DNA from: Onthophagus taurus
Lineage: Eukaryota; Arthropoda; Insecta; Coleoptera; Scarabaeidae
DNA: 64,000 nucleotides
Direction: 5' to 3'
Assembly: GCF_036711975.1 (NCBI RefSeq)
Contig: NC_091971.1
Location: forward strand, 6,021,501-6,085,500
The notes under the pieces are model-generated. The model was not told where the DNA came from, did no database searches, and worked only from the letters and a program-made list of their open reading frames with translations. Each line of letters opens with the position of its first letter. Position 1 is the first letter of the stretch. Both the position numbers and the translations under genes were made by a program. Positions 22,801 to 32,176 of this stretch are shown piece by piece.

Positions 22801-25072
22801 GATTTATTTCAACATATTGGAAGAAGGTGGGTAACAAAAATTTATTTTAATTTTCTTTACAATAAAAAAAGATACAAATAACTCGCATAACATAAAAATT
22901 TAAATCTCGTCATTGCACTAAAAGTATTCGAATTATTTTCAATATTATCTCTTTGACGAAAATTGTTAACCCTTAAATTGTAAGACATGAAAACGTTATC
23001 GTTTAAATTTGCAGTTTGGTCCTCTGTAAATTGAGCTAATTGTTCATTAGTCATTATATCTAAAATGTTTGTTGTTAACCCTTGGAAAACTTGCGAGTTT
23101 AATTTTTTAAATTCTTTTGGTTTAATGATTATTACAAGTAAAGCGAGTTTTTCAAATATTTCTTTTGTCCATACTTCTAAAGGGCCGTAAGTATCCGGTC
23201 TTATTGCGATATTTAATAAAACGTTAACTTGTTCTGAAGTACACGGCCAAATATTTTCAAACACCTCTTTATTAATATTAATAAAAACATCGCTTGGGAT
23301 GTTAGATAAATCAATTTCGGGAAATCCACAAATTAATCCTCTTAATTTATTTATTTTTTCCGAATCTTTAAGAATTTCTTTGTTACTTTTTTTAATCATA
23401 TAAGATAAAATAGCAGCTTGACGTCGTTTTAAATACTTTAATGTTCCTAAATACTTCACCAAATCATCTTGGTGGATGTTAAATTTAACAAGTTCATGTT
23501 CGGGGATGTCGTACCATAAACCATTCGTTTCTTCAAGAAAATGTCGATTCATTCTTTCTATCGGAACACGTTTTCGAATTAAATCCCAAATAATTATCTT
23601 TTTTTGATCACTCAATAAAGTCATATCGATCAATTTCAAATTCCCCATTATCACGTTATAAGGAATTTTAAGTATTTCATCATCATCCCCGGTTAATAAA
23701 GTTTTTATAACAATTTCTTGGGGAAAAACGATCTCGTTATAACTTTTAACCGGATTATTTTTCGTTGTATTTTTTATTAAATTAGTTTTAGTTCCAAAAT
23801 CATTCGAATACTTTGAAATGTTTTGAATTTGCGTTAAATTAACGCGTCTTATAATCTCTTCTATAGGAATATATCCGATTGATTTATTTGTTAATGATTG
23901 TATATGTTTCTTGTTAAACCCATCATTTTCATTTTGACCACTTCTAATTAACAGTAAAATAAAAATTAAAATCATAATTTTGTGTCAAAATTAATAAAAA
24001 TTTGATTGATGATTCCTTTCAAATTGATGATAAGCACATTTTTGTTAGCCAGACAGATGGCGCTTAAAAAACACGAAGGAAAAACGGTGATGTACACCGC
24101 GATGGGGAGTGAATGGAGATTGTTTGGACATCCAAGAAAAAGAAGACCCATATCTTCAGTCGTTTTAGATAATGGGGTTAGTGATAGAATTCTTCAAGAT
24201 TGTAAAGAGTTTATAAATAATCCCGGGTGGTATACTGAAAGAGGGATTCCTTATAGGAGGGGATATTTGTTACATGGTCCACCGGGATGCGGAAAATCTT
24301 CGTATATCACAGCTTTGGCGGGAGAATTAGAATTTGGAATTTGCGTATTAAATCTTTCAGAGCGGGGTTTAAGCGATGATCGATTAAATCATTTATTAAG
24401 TGTGGCCCCCGTTCAAAGTATCATTTTATTGGAAGATATCGACGCGGCTTTTGTATCGAGAGAAGATACTGTTCAACAAAAAGCTGCTTATGAAGGATTA
24501 AATCGAGTTACTTTTAGTGGATTATTAAATTGTTTGGATGGTGTTGCAAGTACTGAGGCGAGAATTGTTTTTATGACGACGAATTATTTAGAAAGGTAAA
24601 GAATTTCTTAATCAATATATTTTTTTTGATACCATTGCACCTACGTTTGTTAACAGTTCTGCCAATTATAAATTATCCTAAGTATACAATTTAGAACGAA
24701 CAATTTTTGTATAAAATTCTATATTAACAAAATTTTAAAAATGTAGATGCAATGAAACCAAAAAGAGTAGGGGGTTACTAACATTTTGGTTAATTATTTA
24801 ACATTCTTAGACTTGATCCGGCTTTAATTCGTCCTGGTAGAGTCGATTTAAAAGAATATATAGGTTGGTGTTCCCCTCATCAATTAGAAATCATGTATTT
24901 AAGATTTTATAAAGGAGAAACAGCCGGAGAAGAAGCAAAAGAATTTGCGGAAAAGGTGTCAAAGTTTAACAAAAACGTAAGCCCAGCCCAAATTCAAGGT
25001 TACTTCATGTTTTATAAACAAGCCAGTACTAAAGATATATTAGGAAATGTTAAACTTATTTGGGAATTGTAA
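19844..25072 (+). CDS. BCS1L: Mitochondrial chaperone BCS1 (AAA ATPase for Rieske protein insertion)
   Basis: Four exons, 19844-20166, 22687-22826, 24049-24595 and 24811-25072, join in phase to give 423 residues (human 419). The N-terminus has a glycine-rich membrane segment at about 17-33, followed by the BCS1-specific domain with [12 protein letters not shown]. The AAA module has Walker [10 protein letters not shown] at 231-239, Walker [12 protein letters not shown] from 279, a sensor-1 TTNY and the arginine-finger stretch LIRPGRVD. In the inner mitochondrial membrane BCS1 moves the folded Rieske iron-sulfur protein into complex III. Introns 1 and 2 each hold an opposite-strand gene. The last 32 codons are repeated at 25368-25471. 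Confidence 0.96.
20275..20508 (-). CDS. COX6C: Cytochrome c oxidase subunit 6C (cyclope)
   Basis: A single exon encodes 77 residues, the usual length. PKPQLRNLF near the N-terminus, a membrane helix at about 24-44, and the end [20 protein letters not shown] match COX6C (YRNYDVMKDFEEMRKAGIF in mammals). It is a small nuclear-encoded subunit of complex IV in the inner mitochondrial membrane. The gene lies wholly in intron 1 of BCS1 on the opposite strand, so two respiratory-chain genes are nested. A TATAAATT word lies about 45 bp upstream of the ATG, close to where a core promoter or 5' UTR would be. Confidence 0.93.
   Translation of the reverse strand: MADQCAKIPKPQLRNLFHNQTKMNLAVTFVLTAGAGLLFHFFHNVQYKNRTAQYFREYDIDKEFDEMREKGLFDSCK
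21776..21991. repeat. Inverted-repeat (foldback) element in BCS1 intron 1
   Basis: 'aaatttacagtttcctgtaa' followed by 'attacgg' near 21788-21813 is repeated inverted at 21961-21989. Each arm is itself a small hairpin (ATTTACAG-TTTC-CTGTAAAT). About 150 bp of AT-rich DNA separates the arms. This is a MITE-like or foldback structure. Target-site duplications were not identified. Confidence 0.65.
22110..22492 (-). mobile_element. RTE-clade LINE fragment (end of reverse transcriptase ORF)
   Basis: On the minus strand [17 protein letters not shown] is followed by NIE...FIYLGVEF, the conserved 'LRMNTEKTK...FVYLGS' segment downstream of the RTE reverse transcriptase core. Further on come the [13 protein letters not shown] box and WRSRYNQE, in a different frame and after a much shortened middle. 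The copy is therefore internally deleted, frameshifted and not functional. It sits in BCS1 intron 1. Confidence 0.75.
22553..22612. repeat. GC-rich hairpin with 14-bp arms
   Basis: 'cgcctcggccgcaa' and its inverse 'ttgcggccgaggcg' are about 30 bp apart, a strong stem-loop in AT-rich surroundings. The GCCGAGGCG word is also the hallmark of the satellite at 57.8-59.6 kb, so this may be a stray derivative of that family. Confidence 0.65.
22857..23975 (-). CDS. Unrecognised secreted protein nested in BCS1 intron 2
   Basis: An intronless frame of 372 codons starts at the first ATG. It begins with a short signal peptide ([10 protein letters not shown]) and ends in a hydrophobic tail (about residues 354-372), which could be a GPI-anchor signal or a membrane anchor. 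Several N-glycosylation sites (NLT, NIS, NTT, NKS) fit secretion. The body looks all-helical, with repeated modules such as [18 protein letters not shown] and [15 protein letters not shown]. These recall the stacked-helix mesothelin/stereocilin type, but this is a weak impression, not an identification. It fills most of BCS1 intron 2 on the opposite strand. A frame this long in AT-rich DNA is unlikely by chance. Function unknown. Confidence 0.75.
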   Translation of the reverse strand: MILIFILLLIRSGQNENDGFNKKHIQSLTNKSIGYIPIEEIIRRVNLTQIQNISKYSNDFGTKTNLIKNTTKNNPVKSYNEIVFPQEIVIKTLLTGDDDEILKIPYNVIMGNLKLIDMTLLSDQKKIIIWDLIRKRVPIERMNRHFLEETNGLWYDIPEHELVKFNIHQDDLVKYLGTLKYLKRRQAAILSYMIKKSNKEILKDSEKINKLRGLICGFPEIDLSNIPSDVFININKEVFENIWPCTSEQVNVLLNIAIRPDTYGPLEVWTKEIFEKLALLVIIIKPKEFKKLNSQVFQGLTTNILDIMTNEQLAQFTEDQTANLNDNVFMSYNLRVNNFRQRDNIENNSNTFSAMTRFKFLCYASYLYLFLL

Positions 25073-25194
25073 TAATTTATTTAATTCATAAAAAAATTGT
25101 TATTTCTTCTTTTTATCGAATTTCCCATTCTTTTTTCCTTACTTTTTACGGTATGATCCCTAACCATGACGGCACATCGTTCCTCTCCACCAAG
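24969..25194. repeat. Direct duplication, copy A (holds the BCS1 3' end)
   Basis: About 225 bp from 'aaaacgtaagccca' to 'ctctccaccaag' recur at 25368-25593 with few differences. Copy A holds the active last codons and stop of BCS1 and, past the stop, a dead antisense copy of the DRC9 end. Confidence 0.9.
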
Positions 25195-25367
25195 GTTGTC
25201 GGGGTTGCTATTGGTGAGTTTTAAGCAAAAATTACACTAGGAAAATTCGAGATGTTGTTAGCTGCCTAGAAACATTCGGGTTTAGCCACACTTCTCTCAG
25301 TATGGCTAAACCCGAATGATTCTAGTTCTTGGTCTTGTGTTAGTTCTAGTTTTACACTAGCACTAGA
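25195..25367. mobile_element. Palindromic CTAG-family repeat inserted between duplicate segments
   Basis: 173 bp hold, in inverse orientation, the core 'aagcaaaaattacac' plus 'ggaaaattcgagat' found at 2700 and 51600. A hairpin follows (cattcgggtttagcc ... ggctaaacccgaatg), and then the CTAGTT/TAGTGTTAG tail. It is the same family as at 51.0-51.7 kb. Confidence 0.75.
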
Positions 25368-25593
25368 TAAAAACGTAAGCCCAGTCCAAATTCAAGGTTA
25401 TTTCATGTTTTATAAACAAGCCAGTACTAAAGATATATTAGGAAATGTTAAACTTATTTGGGAATTGTAATTATTTATTTAATTTATAAAAAAAATCTTA
25501 TTTTTTCTTTTTATCAGATTTTCCATTCTTTTTTCCTTTCTTTTTACGATACGGTCCCCAACCATGACGGCACATCGTTCCTCTCCACCAAGC
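25368..25593. repeat. Direct duplication, copy B (holds the DRC9 3' end)
   Basis: Second copy of the 225-bp segment. It carries a spare copy of the last 32 BCS1 codons and stop (plus strand; one change, Ala to Val, was noticed). It also carries the active last codons of DRC9 (minus strand). The spare BCS1 tail has no splice acceptor of its own and is taken to be inert. Confidence 0.9.
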
Positions 25594-26821
25594 TTGTATT
25601 TTAGTGGCGGCCCGAGATTGTATTATAAATAATTTTTCTTTTTCTTCGCGTAATTTCCTTGCGATTAAATAATCTATAATTTCTTTTTGTTGAGAATTAT
25701 ACTAAAAAAGTGTAAAATGAGTAAAATAAATATTAAAAGTTGTTTCAAAAACCTTTTTTGTTAACACTTCAATTTGGTCTTGTACAAATTCTTTGTCCCT
25801 CATTGCCAATTGAATCTTTGTATGCATTTGTGATAGATCAATATCGAATTTATTCGACCACTTTTCAATTGCTTTCCAATAATCGGCCATTTTCGCGGTT
25901 TGAAACGAAACTATTTGTTCGTGAATTAAATTTTCTTCCAATTGGGCTAATTGGGTTCTTTCCAAATCTTTTTTGATTTGTTCTCGTTGGAGTTTTAATT
26001 TCATTCGGTGTTGAAATTGTCTTGCTTCTTCCCATTTTGTAACATAACGAGTTTTAATTTTATTTTCAATTAATGTATCCTAAAATTAAAAAATTAATTT
26101 AATTCATTTCAAAAATTATAATTACTTCATAAGCATCTTTAAGACGTCCTAATTTATTACTAAGCGTTTCAATATCTTCTTTCATTCTCATTTTTTTATC
26201 ATCAACCTCAAACGATAAATTTCCAACTCGTACTTTCATTATAGTCGAGCTGTTGAGTGTTTCTAACATTTCGGTGCTTTCGTTGAAAAGTTTGCTGGTT
26301 AATTTATTAAATTTGGTGGTGTTGTTGTTGATGGAAATGTCTTTTATTGCGGTGGAAATTAAATCTTCAATAAAGAGGCGATCTAAATTATATTTTGTGG
26401 TGTTGTTGTAAAACGGAGATTTCATTAAATCTTTGTGGGTTTTAAAAAATGATTTTAAATGGTTTATATCACCCGGAGCTTTAGGTCCAACAATCCCTAA
26501 AATTTGTAATTTTCGTAAACATTCGGTTAAAATAGTAACGTGAAGTGAGCTTGTCGTTGATTTATTTTTAAATGAAATTCTTCGTTTCTTTTTTAAATTT
26601 TCGTTTACTACACTGGGAGTTTTATCAAATATTAATTGTGGCTCGATTTCCTCCATTGGATACTCAATTTCTTCAGATTCTATTTCTTGAGATTCCAATT
26701 CATCCTCACATATCATCTTTGTTAATGATTTACTCTCCCATGTATGTTTCTGAACTTCGACGATATTAATTCTTTTTGGGGAAACTCCCGAGACTTTGGG
26801 TGAAGATGGTGGAGTGTCCAT
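25498..26821 (-). CDS. DRC9: Dynein regulatory complex subunit 9 (IQ-motif protein IQCG)
   Basis: Exons 26126-26821, 25753-26079 and 25498-25701 join in phase 0 to give 408 residues (human IQCG 443). The first about 100 residues are acidic and low-complexity. A helical region follows, with coiled coil over about 205-365. Then comes an IQ motif, AATKIQAWWRGTMCRHG, at 372-388, and a lysine-rich end (KKKGKKNGKSDKKKK), the usual IQCG layout. DRC9 belongs to the nexin-dynein regulatory complex of motile cilia and flagella and binds calmodulin. In an insect, sperm tails are the likely site. The start used is the MDTPP methionine; an in-frame ATG 23 codons upstream is possible but its extension is hydrophobic and unlike the family. 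Confidence 0.85.
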
Positions 26822-27179
26822 TTTGATACTTTTCACAAAACTTGGTAATTTTAATAAAACACCATGCAAAAAAATTATTTTACACCCCAATTAGGTAAAT
26901 TTTGGGTAAGTACATTAATTTTTTTTGATGGAACTTGATAATTTTTCAGCACCACATAAAATAAATCCTTAATAGTTACCCCCAAACAAGTAAATTTTGC
27001 TTAAAATCCACTTATTAATACATTGGGGAATTGGGTAGTCTTTTATGTTGAAATTTTATTTAATTGTCAATAATAGTAATGCCATAGTAACGACTTTTAT
27101 TGATAATATTTAGGCAACCAAAATTACAAAATTGCGTAAATTGGGTTGCATACTTCATAATTATTATTTCTTCAGGTAT

Positions 27180-27790
27180 AGTTTTGGAGTTTGAACTTTG
27201 GTTCATATCATACTCCAGCAGCTGAGGTTCTAGTTTAGTTTGCTATATTTCTTCAGCTCCTATCCTGCCCCGTGGATTTTTTCTCTTATTTTCAATTCAA
27301 AACAGTCGCAAGCACAACCAACTGTCGTGATACGAAAGGAAAACTCTTCTTCATGGCCCATTCTAGCAAGTTCATCCACTTCCTCCTTACCCAGTACGCC
27401 GACGTGTCCCTGAACCCAAACCAGGATTACCTCAAAACCGGACTCGTAAACCGTTTGCAATAAATTTAGCACCTCTATGATGTAAGGGTACAATAAAAGA
27501 TTTAAGATTGCACTTCTTTACGAGTTCAAGCACACTTCGGGAGTCAATAATAATCGCTTTTTTTGATATTCGTTTCTCTCATATAATTGTTAAAGCCCTT
27601 AGTAGGCTTCAGCTACAAATATGGATAGTTGCTCTAGCATGAATGGCCTCCTCTATTCCCAGAGTAGAAAAGTATATTCCACAAGATACGCTTCTATTTG
27701 GGTCGTGGACCAATGATCCATCACTAAAAATAAACTGTGCATCGGGCCACGTGTCTTTGATGTATTTATCTATCTCTATATAAACTTATT
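27180..27790 (-). mobile_element. LINE fragment with RNase H domain
   Basis: Read on the minus strand, SDGSLVHDPNRSVSCGIYF (RNase H start, with its catalytic Asp) comes first. VILVWVQGHVGVLGKEEVDE and LARMG (the WVPGH.G..GNE.AD.LA box) follow. This is the RNase H domain that follows the reverse transcriptase in I/jockey-type non-LTR elements. The frame is interrupted between the two boxes and no reverse transcriptase is adjacent, so it is a remnant. The 26822-27180 stretch beside it holds nothing recognisable. Confidence 0.75.
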
Positions 27791-28005
27791 TTTAATATAT
27801 ACAACGCACTGTTTCTAGTTCTAGATCACTCTAACATTAAAATGTCTTTAACACTACTTTGAAGTGCTCATTGAGAAACAAAACGGCTTGTGATGCAAAT
27901 GGGTTAAGAATGAGTTAGATTTAGGTACAAAGAAAGAGTATTTTTAGAAAAAATAATCACATTTTATTCCATTTAAACCATTCTACTTTTTATTTATCAT
28001 TAAAC

Positions 28006-29080
28006 TTATTGTGTTGGTCTCAAGATTTGACGAAGGTTAACTTTTGGCATTTGATGTCCAATGGTCAATTTGGGTTCTCCTTCTAAATGGCGTCCCAAAA
28101 GATCTCCAAGATTTTCGTTGAGGTACTCAACGATGTATTCAACGACGGCGCCAACAACTTTGTTTAAGATATCAACAATTTGTTCGTGGAGAACATCTTC
28201 GACAACATCAATAAGCAAATTAACGAGCCAATCGATGATTCCATATCCGTAGAATTTCAATGAAAGTTTGCTAAAAAATCGATGTTAAAATAAGAAAAAT
28301 ATTTTTTTGATTTAAATTATTTCTTACCCAGTATTTAAATTAAATTCATTCATGGTAACAGTCATGGCATCCGTATCAATGGTGACATCAAAATAGGCAT
28401 CAACATCGTAAAGTTTTCCATGGATAGATCCGTGTGGTCCCAAATCCATTATAGTGGCGCTGTATAAGTAAGTGAGCTAAAAAAATATAAATTAAAAAAT
28501 TGGTTTAAACCGATTATTATTTTTATTACAATAATGTCATCAAAACCAATTGGGATTCTAGCTCCGATGATGTTACCGTCTAAAGAAACGGTGGATGATC
28601 CAGTTCTATGGATGGTGATGATATCTTGAACCCAACCTCCAACCATATCAAGTTCCCCGTGATAAGTAATGAGGGCTGGTTGCTAAAAAATTAACTATTA
28701 ATCATCATTTTTTAAGTTGAAAGAAACTTACATATTCGAAACCTAAATGAATTTCAGGGAGAGAAAGAGGATCCAAATTGTTGTCAAGCAACAAATCAAC
28801 GGCTTCTCCTAAAACTTTATCGACGATGAAATCAATAGTCATATCAAGTCTTGGGCTACGTCTAAATGATTATAAATTATTAAAAATTATATTAAAAATA
28901 AATTTTAAACACTTACTCTTGGACTGCTTTGGTTAAATAAGCTTGGATGGCGGGGTTTTTAATTGGGATGGTTCTTTCCAATTTAATGGAAATGTCCTTG
29001 GTGGATTTGCTGGTAACTTTGACATTGCTCGCCGCATAAGCGATGCCGACGACGGCCAAAAAAGCTAAAACGAATTTCAT
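28006..29080 (-). CDS. Secreted lipid-binding-like protein (group 7 allergen/TULIP type)
   Basis: Five exons, 28917-29080, 28732-28861, 28530-28682, 28328-28476 and 28006-28270, join in phase to give 286 residues. A clear signal peptide (MKFVLAFLAVVGIAYA) is followed by an amphipathic helix, alternating strands and a long C-terminal helical stretch rich in Val, Ile and Leu (about 200-265). Length, secretion and pattern (DMTIDFIVDKVLGEAVD ... LPEIHLGFEY ... long final helix) fit the insect group-7-allergen-like family. That family shares a fold with juvenile-hormone-binding proteins and takeout. The gene is certain by its splicing; the family is inferred from pattern and could instead be another TULIP branch. 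A ligand cannot be named. Confidence 0.75.
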
Positions 29081-30152
29081 TTTGCTTGAAACTGACTAAC
29101 AAACAAAGTAAAAGTCATCGTAACAACGATTTCCGATCGCCTAAATACCTACACTTCAAGTGATAATCTAATCGGAACTTTTTTCTATTTAATCATTTTA
29201 AATCGAAGAAGATAGGTTTTTGAATGAAATAGCATTTAAATTGTGACCACTTCAAAGATAGCAAACAATGAGTTTTTTGTGCGTTTGTTGCAAAGGGCAA
29301 AAGTTTGATAAAAATTAAAAATCAATATTTTTTACTAACTTCTTAAATTCAAACTAACCTAAAAATGTCAATTTTTTGTATCATTAATTTAAAATCGTTT
29401 TTTTGTGTAAAGTTGTAGGATTTAAGAAATGAAATTTTTACAGGTTATAAAGCAAGAGTTAATCTTTATTTTTTTAAATATTTAAAGTTTGTATGAGTTT
29501 TCGTTTTGTTGATAAAAATTCTTAAACTCAACTTAACCTAAAAATGTAAATTTTTTGCATCATTAATTTATAATTGCTTTCTTGAGTACAAATTTGGGAT
29601 TTAAGGAATTTAAGTTATAAAGCTTAATCTTTAATAGCTTTAAAATTTCTGCCAGTTTATGTTTCTTTGAAATAAATTTTGAAGCTCAACTCAAAAAGTG
29701 CTGTTGATTATAGAGCTTCTAGAAAACGCCTTTATTATTTTCATAATTTTTTAATTTCATCAAATCTAAGCATAAAACTTTAATTGCTGATTTTAATCGG
29801 TTCCTTTTTATTTTGTTAAAGTGCTTTTAATTAGAGATAAAATAAGACCCTCATTGTTTTTTTATTATTGTTTAAAATGCTTTTATATACTTAAACAAAT
29901 CATTTTGATACTTTATAAAGTTCAATTGCCTTAAAATTATAGACAAATAATATTTTGAACTCTAAAATAATCTGGACCACAATGTGTTGTGTTTTTATGT
30001 TACTTTTTAATAAATATCGAGCTATCAGTACTAATACAAAACTAGTAAATAGAAACCTGTTAATTCTAGTTGTCATTTAAGTTTACATTTTTATTACAGG
30101 TTCCTGTACGTGAAATGTCAAAAATATGTTAGGTTATGTTGATATGTTTATC
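29081..30152. other. Intergenic between divergent genes, nothing recognised
   Basis: 1.07 kb of AT-rich DNA between the starts of the group-7-like gene (minus) and ARMC7 (plus), so it should contain both promoters. Two loosely similar blocks at about 29330-29450 and 29510-29620 ('aacctaaaaatgt' followed by 'attttttg') look like an old local duplication. Confidence 0.4.
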
Positions 30153-30857
30153 ATGTTTAGTCGAAAAGAGCAATTAAACACAAAAACGGGACCTGATGGG
30201 GTTGGTAGACGAGAATATCTTCAACAATTAGTTGACGAATTTAATAAAACTCAATCTTACGGTAAAAATAATCCGGTTTAGTTACAATTTGTCACTTTAA
30301 AAATTGATTGAATGTTTTAGATGCTAAGCAACAAATTTTAGCAAATTTGGCTAATTTTGCTTACGATCCAATTAATTACGACTTTATTAAAGAGTTACAC
30401 ATTACTCAGTTGTTTTTATCACAACTTACGGATTCAAATGAGGAATTGTTGGAGTTTAGTTTGGCAGGGTTATGTAATTTAAGCTCTGGTAAATAAATCA
30501 AGGTTTTGGTCTATAAATTAGCTTTAAAAATAAAATTTATTTTTAGATCCAACCATAAAAGATATTATAATAAAATCTAACGGAGTTTTTTTAATATCGC
30601 AACAATTATTACATAGAAATGAAGAAATAGCTTTAAATGCTTTAACAACCTTAATATTTCTTATTACACCAGAATCACAAGCTAGTATCACTACTCCAGA
30701 TATTATAAATAAAGTGCTACATTATAAAACTCATTCAAACGCACGTTTTAAAAATTTAAGCACAATTTTTTTAGATGATTTTTGTTCCCAAGAACAAATC
30801 GATTGTGCGAAAAAGTTACAATTAAACACCGTTGATATTCCTTTACCACAGCATTAA
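30153..30857 (+). CDS. ARMC7: Armadillo repeat-containing protein 7
   Basis: Exons 30153-30261, 30321-30488 and 30547-30857 join in phase 1 to give 195 residues (human 198). REYLQQLVDEF, AKQQILANLANFAYDP, LEFSLAGLCNLSS, FLDDFCSQEQI and the end IPLPQH match ARMC7 along its whole length. The protein is a small armadillo superhelix. In vertebrates it is reported in the U2/SF3b spliceosomal context, which I recall only loosely. Two in-frame ATGs lie upstream (30126, 30144); the one giving MFSRKEQ is preferred. Its stop lies 23 bp before the HTD2 start. Confidence 0.92.
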
Positions 30858-30880
30858 ATCCTTTCTTCTTTCACTTTAAC

Positions 30881-31309
30881 ATGTTTCGAAGGGCACAATT
30901 TAATAAGAAAAGTTTATTAAATTTTTATCGACACTCCAGTTTTAAAGTTGGCGATAAAGTGACCGTCGAAAGGAAAATTACGAAAAGCGATGTTAAGAGT
31001 TTTGGAGAAATCACCGGCGATATAAATCCGGTGCATTTTCCTGAAAATTCTTCTTCAGTTGGGGTCGTTCATGGCGCTTTTTTAAACGGTATCGTTTCTG
31101 GAATTATTGGCACGCGATTACCTGGTCCTGGAACTTTGGTAGTTTCACAAAGTTTAAATTTTCCGAATAAATGTTTTGTTGGGGAAAAGATTAGTGTTGA
31201 AGTTGAGTTAATGGAAATGAGGAAAATTATTAAAGTAAAGTTTGTTTGTGAAGTTAAGGATAAGGCAAAAATTGTGATGTACGGTGATGCGAAATTAATC
31301 AAAAAATAA
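30881..31309 (+). CDS. HTD2: Mitochondrial 3-hydroxyacyl-thioester dehydratase (HTD2, hotdog/MaoC)
   Basis: A single exon encodes 142 residues. The first 20 are basic and amphipathic without acid residues (MFRRAQFNKKSLLNFYRHSS), as in a mitochondrial targeting peptide. The hydratase-2 motif GDINPVH gives catalytic D47 and H52, followed by GVVHGAFLNGIVSGIIGTRL and PGPGT. The enzyme removes water from 3-hydroxyacyl-ACP in mitochondrial fatty acid synthesis, which feeds lipoate production. Only 23 bp separate it from ARMC7, too little for a separate 3' end and promoter, so a shared two-gene transcript is plausible. Vertebrate HTD2 is also carried on a two-gene mRNA, with RPP14. Confidence 0.92.
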   Translation: MFRRAQFNKKSLLNFYRHSSFKVGDKVTVERKITKSDVKSFGEITGDINPVHFPENSSSVGVVHGAFLNGIVSGIIGTRLPGPGTLVVSQSLNFPNKCFVGEKISVEVELMEMRKIIKVKFVCEVKDKAKIVMYGDAKLIKK

Positions 31310-31357
31310 ATGTTATTTTATAATTTATTTAGATACTTTTTTTTTTAATTATATTTG

Positions 31358-31822
31358 TTAAATAGGACATTTGTAAGGTGTGTTATCTTTACAACAATAC
31401 TCCCTTCCTGCCGACATATTTGAATTAATCCATTTTTTAGAATGATTTTTTACAAATAAATACGCTTTTTCTTTATAACAATCCCTTTCCATTGTTCCAC
31501 AAATTATATCAGCACTTTTTGGCAAAAATTTAACAATCTATTAAGTCAGAATTAAAAATTAACTTAACTCAAATTCAATAAATCACTTTTTTACCTGCTC
31601 CAAACATTTATTCATACATTGTCTTAAACCAATCGAATTATCAGCAAACGTCGCCCCAGCTTCTATTGTAAAGGCTGGTTTTCCAGTTACTTCATTTTTT
31701 GATTCCTTCGAAATTTGACCACTTAAAAAAACACCACATGTACATGGAATTGGGTCTAAATCACCTTCAGCTGTGGTTTTGTGGATAAAAAATAGTAGGG
31801 ACAAAATAAGAAAATTTCTCAT
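31358..31822 (-). CDS. Small secreted cysteine-rich protein, follicle cell protein 3C-like
   Basis: Exons 31595-31822 and 31358-31537 join in phase 0 across a 57-bp intron to give 135 residues. A signal peptide (MRNFLILSLLFFIHKTTA) is followed by PCTCGVFLSGQ, CMNKCLEQ, a central CGTMERDCYKEKAYLFV and the end SAGREYCCKDNTPYKCP. The cysteine pattern and the GREYCCKDG/NxPYKCP end match the insect follicle cell protein 3C-1 family, linked to eggshell-forming follicle cells in Drosophila. It converges on HTD2, with 48 bp between the stops. Confidence 0.82.
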
Positions 31823-32096
31823 CTAAAACAATTAAAAATGATTTTGAGTCAAGTTTTAAAAGATGATTTGATTTACTTTTGTGTGAGGTTCAAAGAGTTC
31901 TGATAAAAATGTTTGATTTTGTGAAATTGTAGTAGTCATAAATGTTGAAAAAATTGCTGAGTTTTTTATCTTGCAATAATAAACAAGAAAAATACGAATT
32001 TGCTGAATTATAGTTTTAATTTGCAATCATACACTTTTGCTTAGGATGGGATTTATAATTTGTCTTTGCGTTTTATTAAATGCAAAAATTGATTAT

Positions 32097-32176
32097 TTAA
32101 AGATCATCCAGTAATAAACTTTCCAAGCTTTCTTGAATACCATGATTTTTATCTAAATCAGCGGCTCTTAACATAT
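32097..32176 (-). CDS. Orphan terminal exon of an unrecognised gene
   Basis: After a good acceptor (tttatcttttag) the frame reads DMLRAADLDKNHG then IQESLESLLLDDL and a stop, 26 residues entering in phase 1. The composition is protein-like and unlike the AT-rich flanks. I could not find the upstream exons between here and about 36 kb, so this is either the last exon of a gene with a long intron or a remnant. Family not recognised. Confidence 0.4.

Noticed and set aside
27272-27463. Plus-strand frame across the RNase H fragment
   Set aside because: It is the antisense shadow of the LINE RNase H domain, which has clear family motifs on the minus strand.
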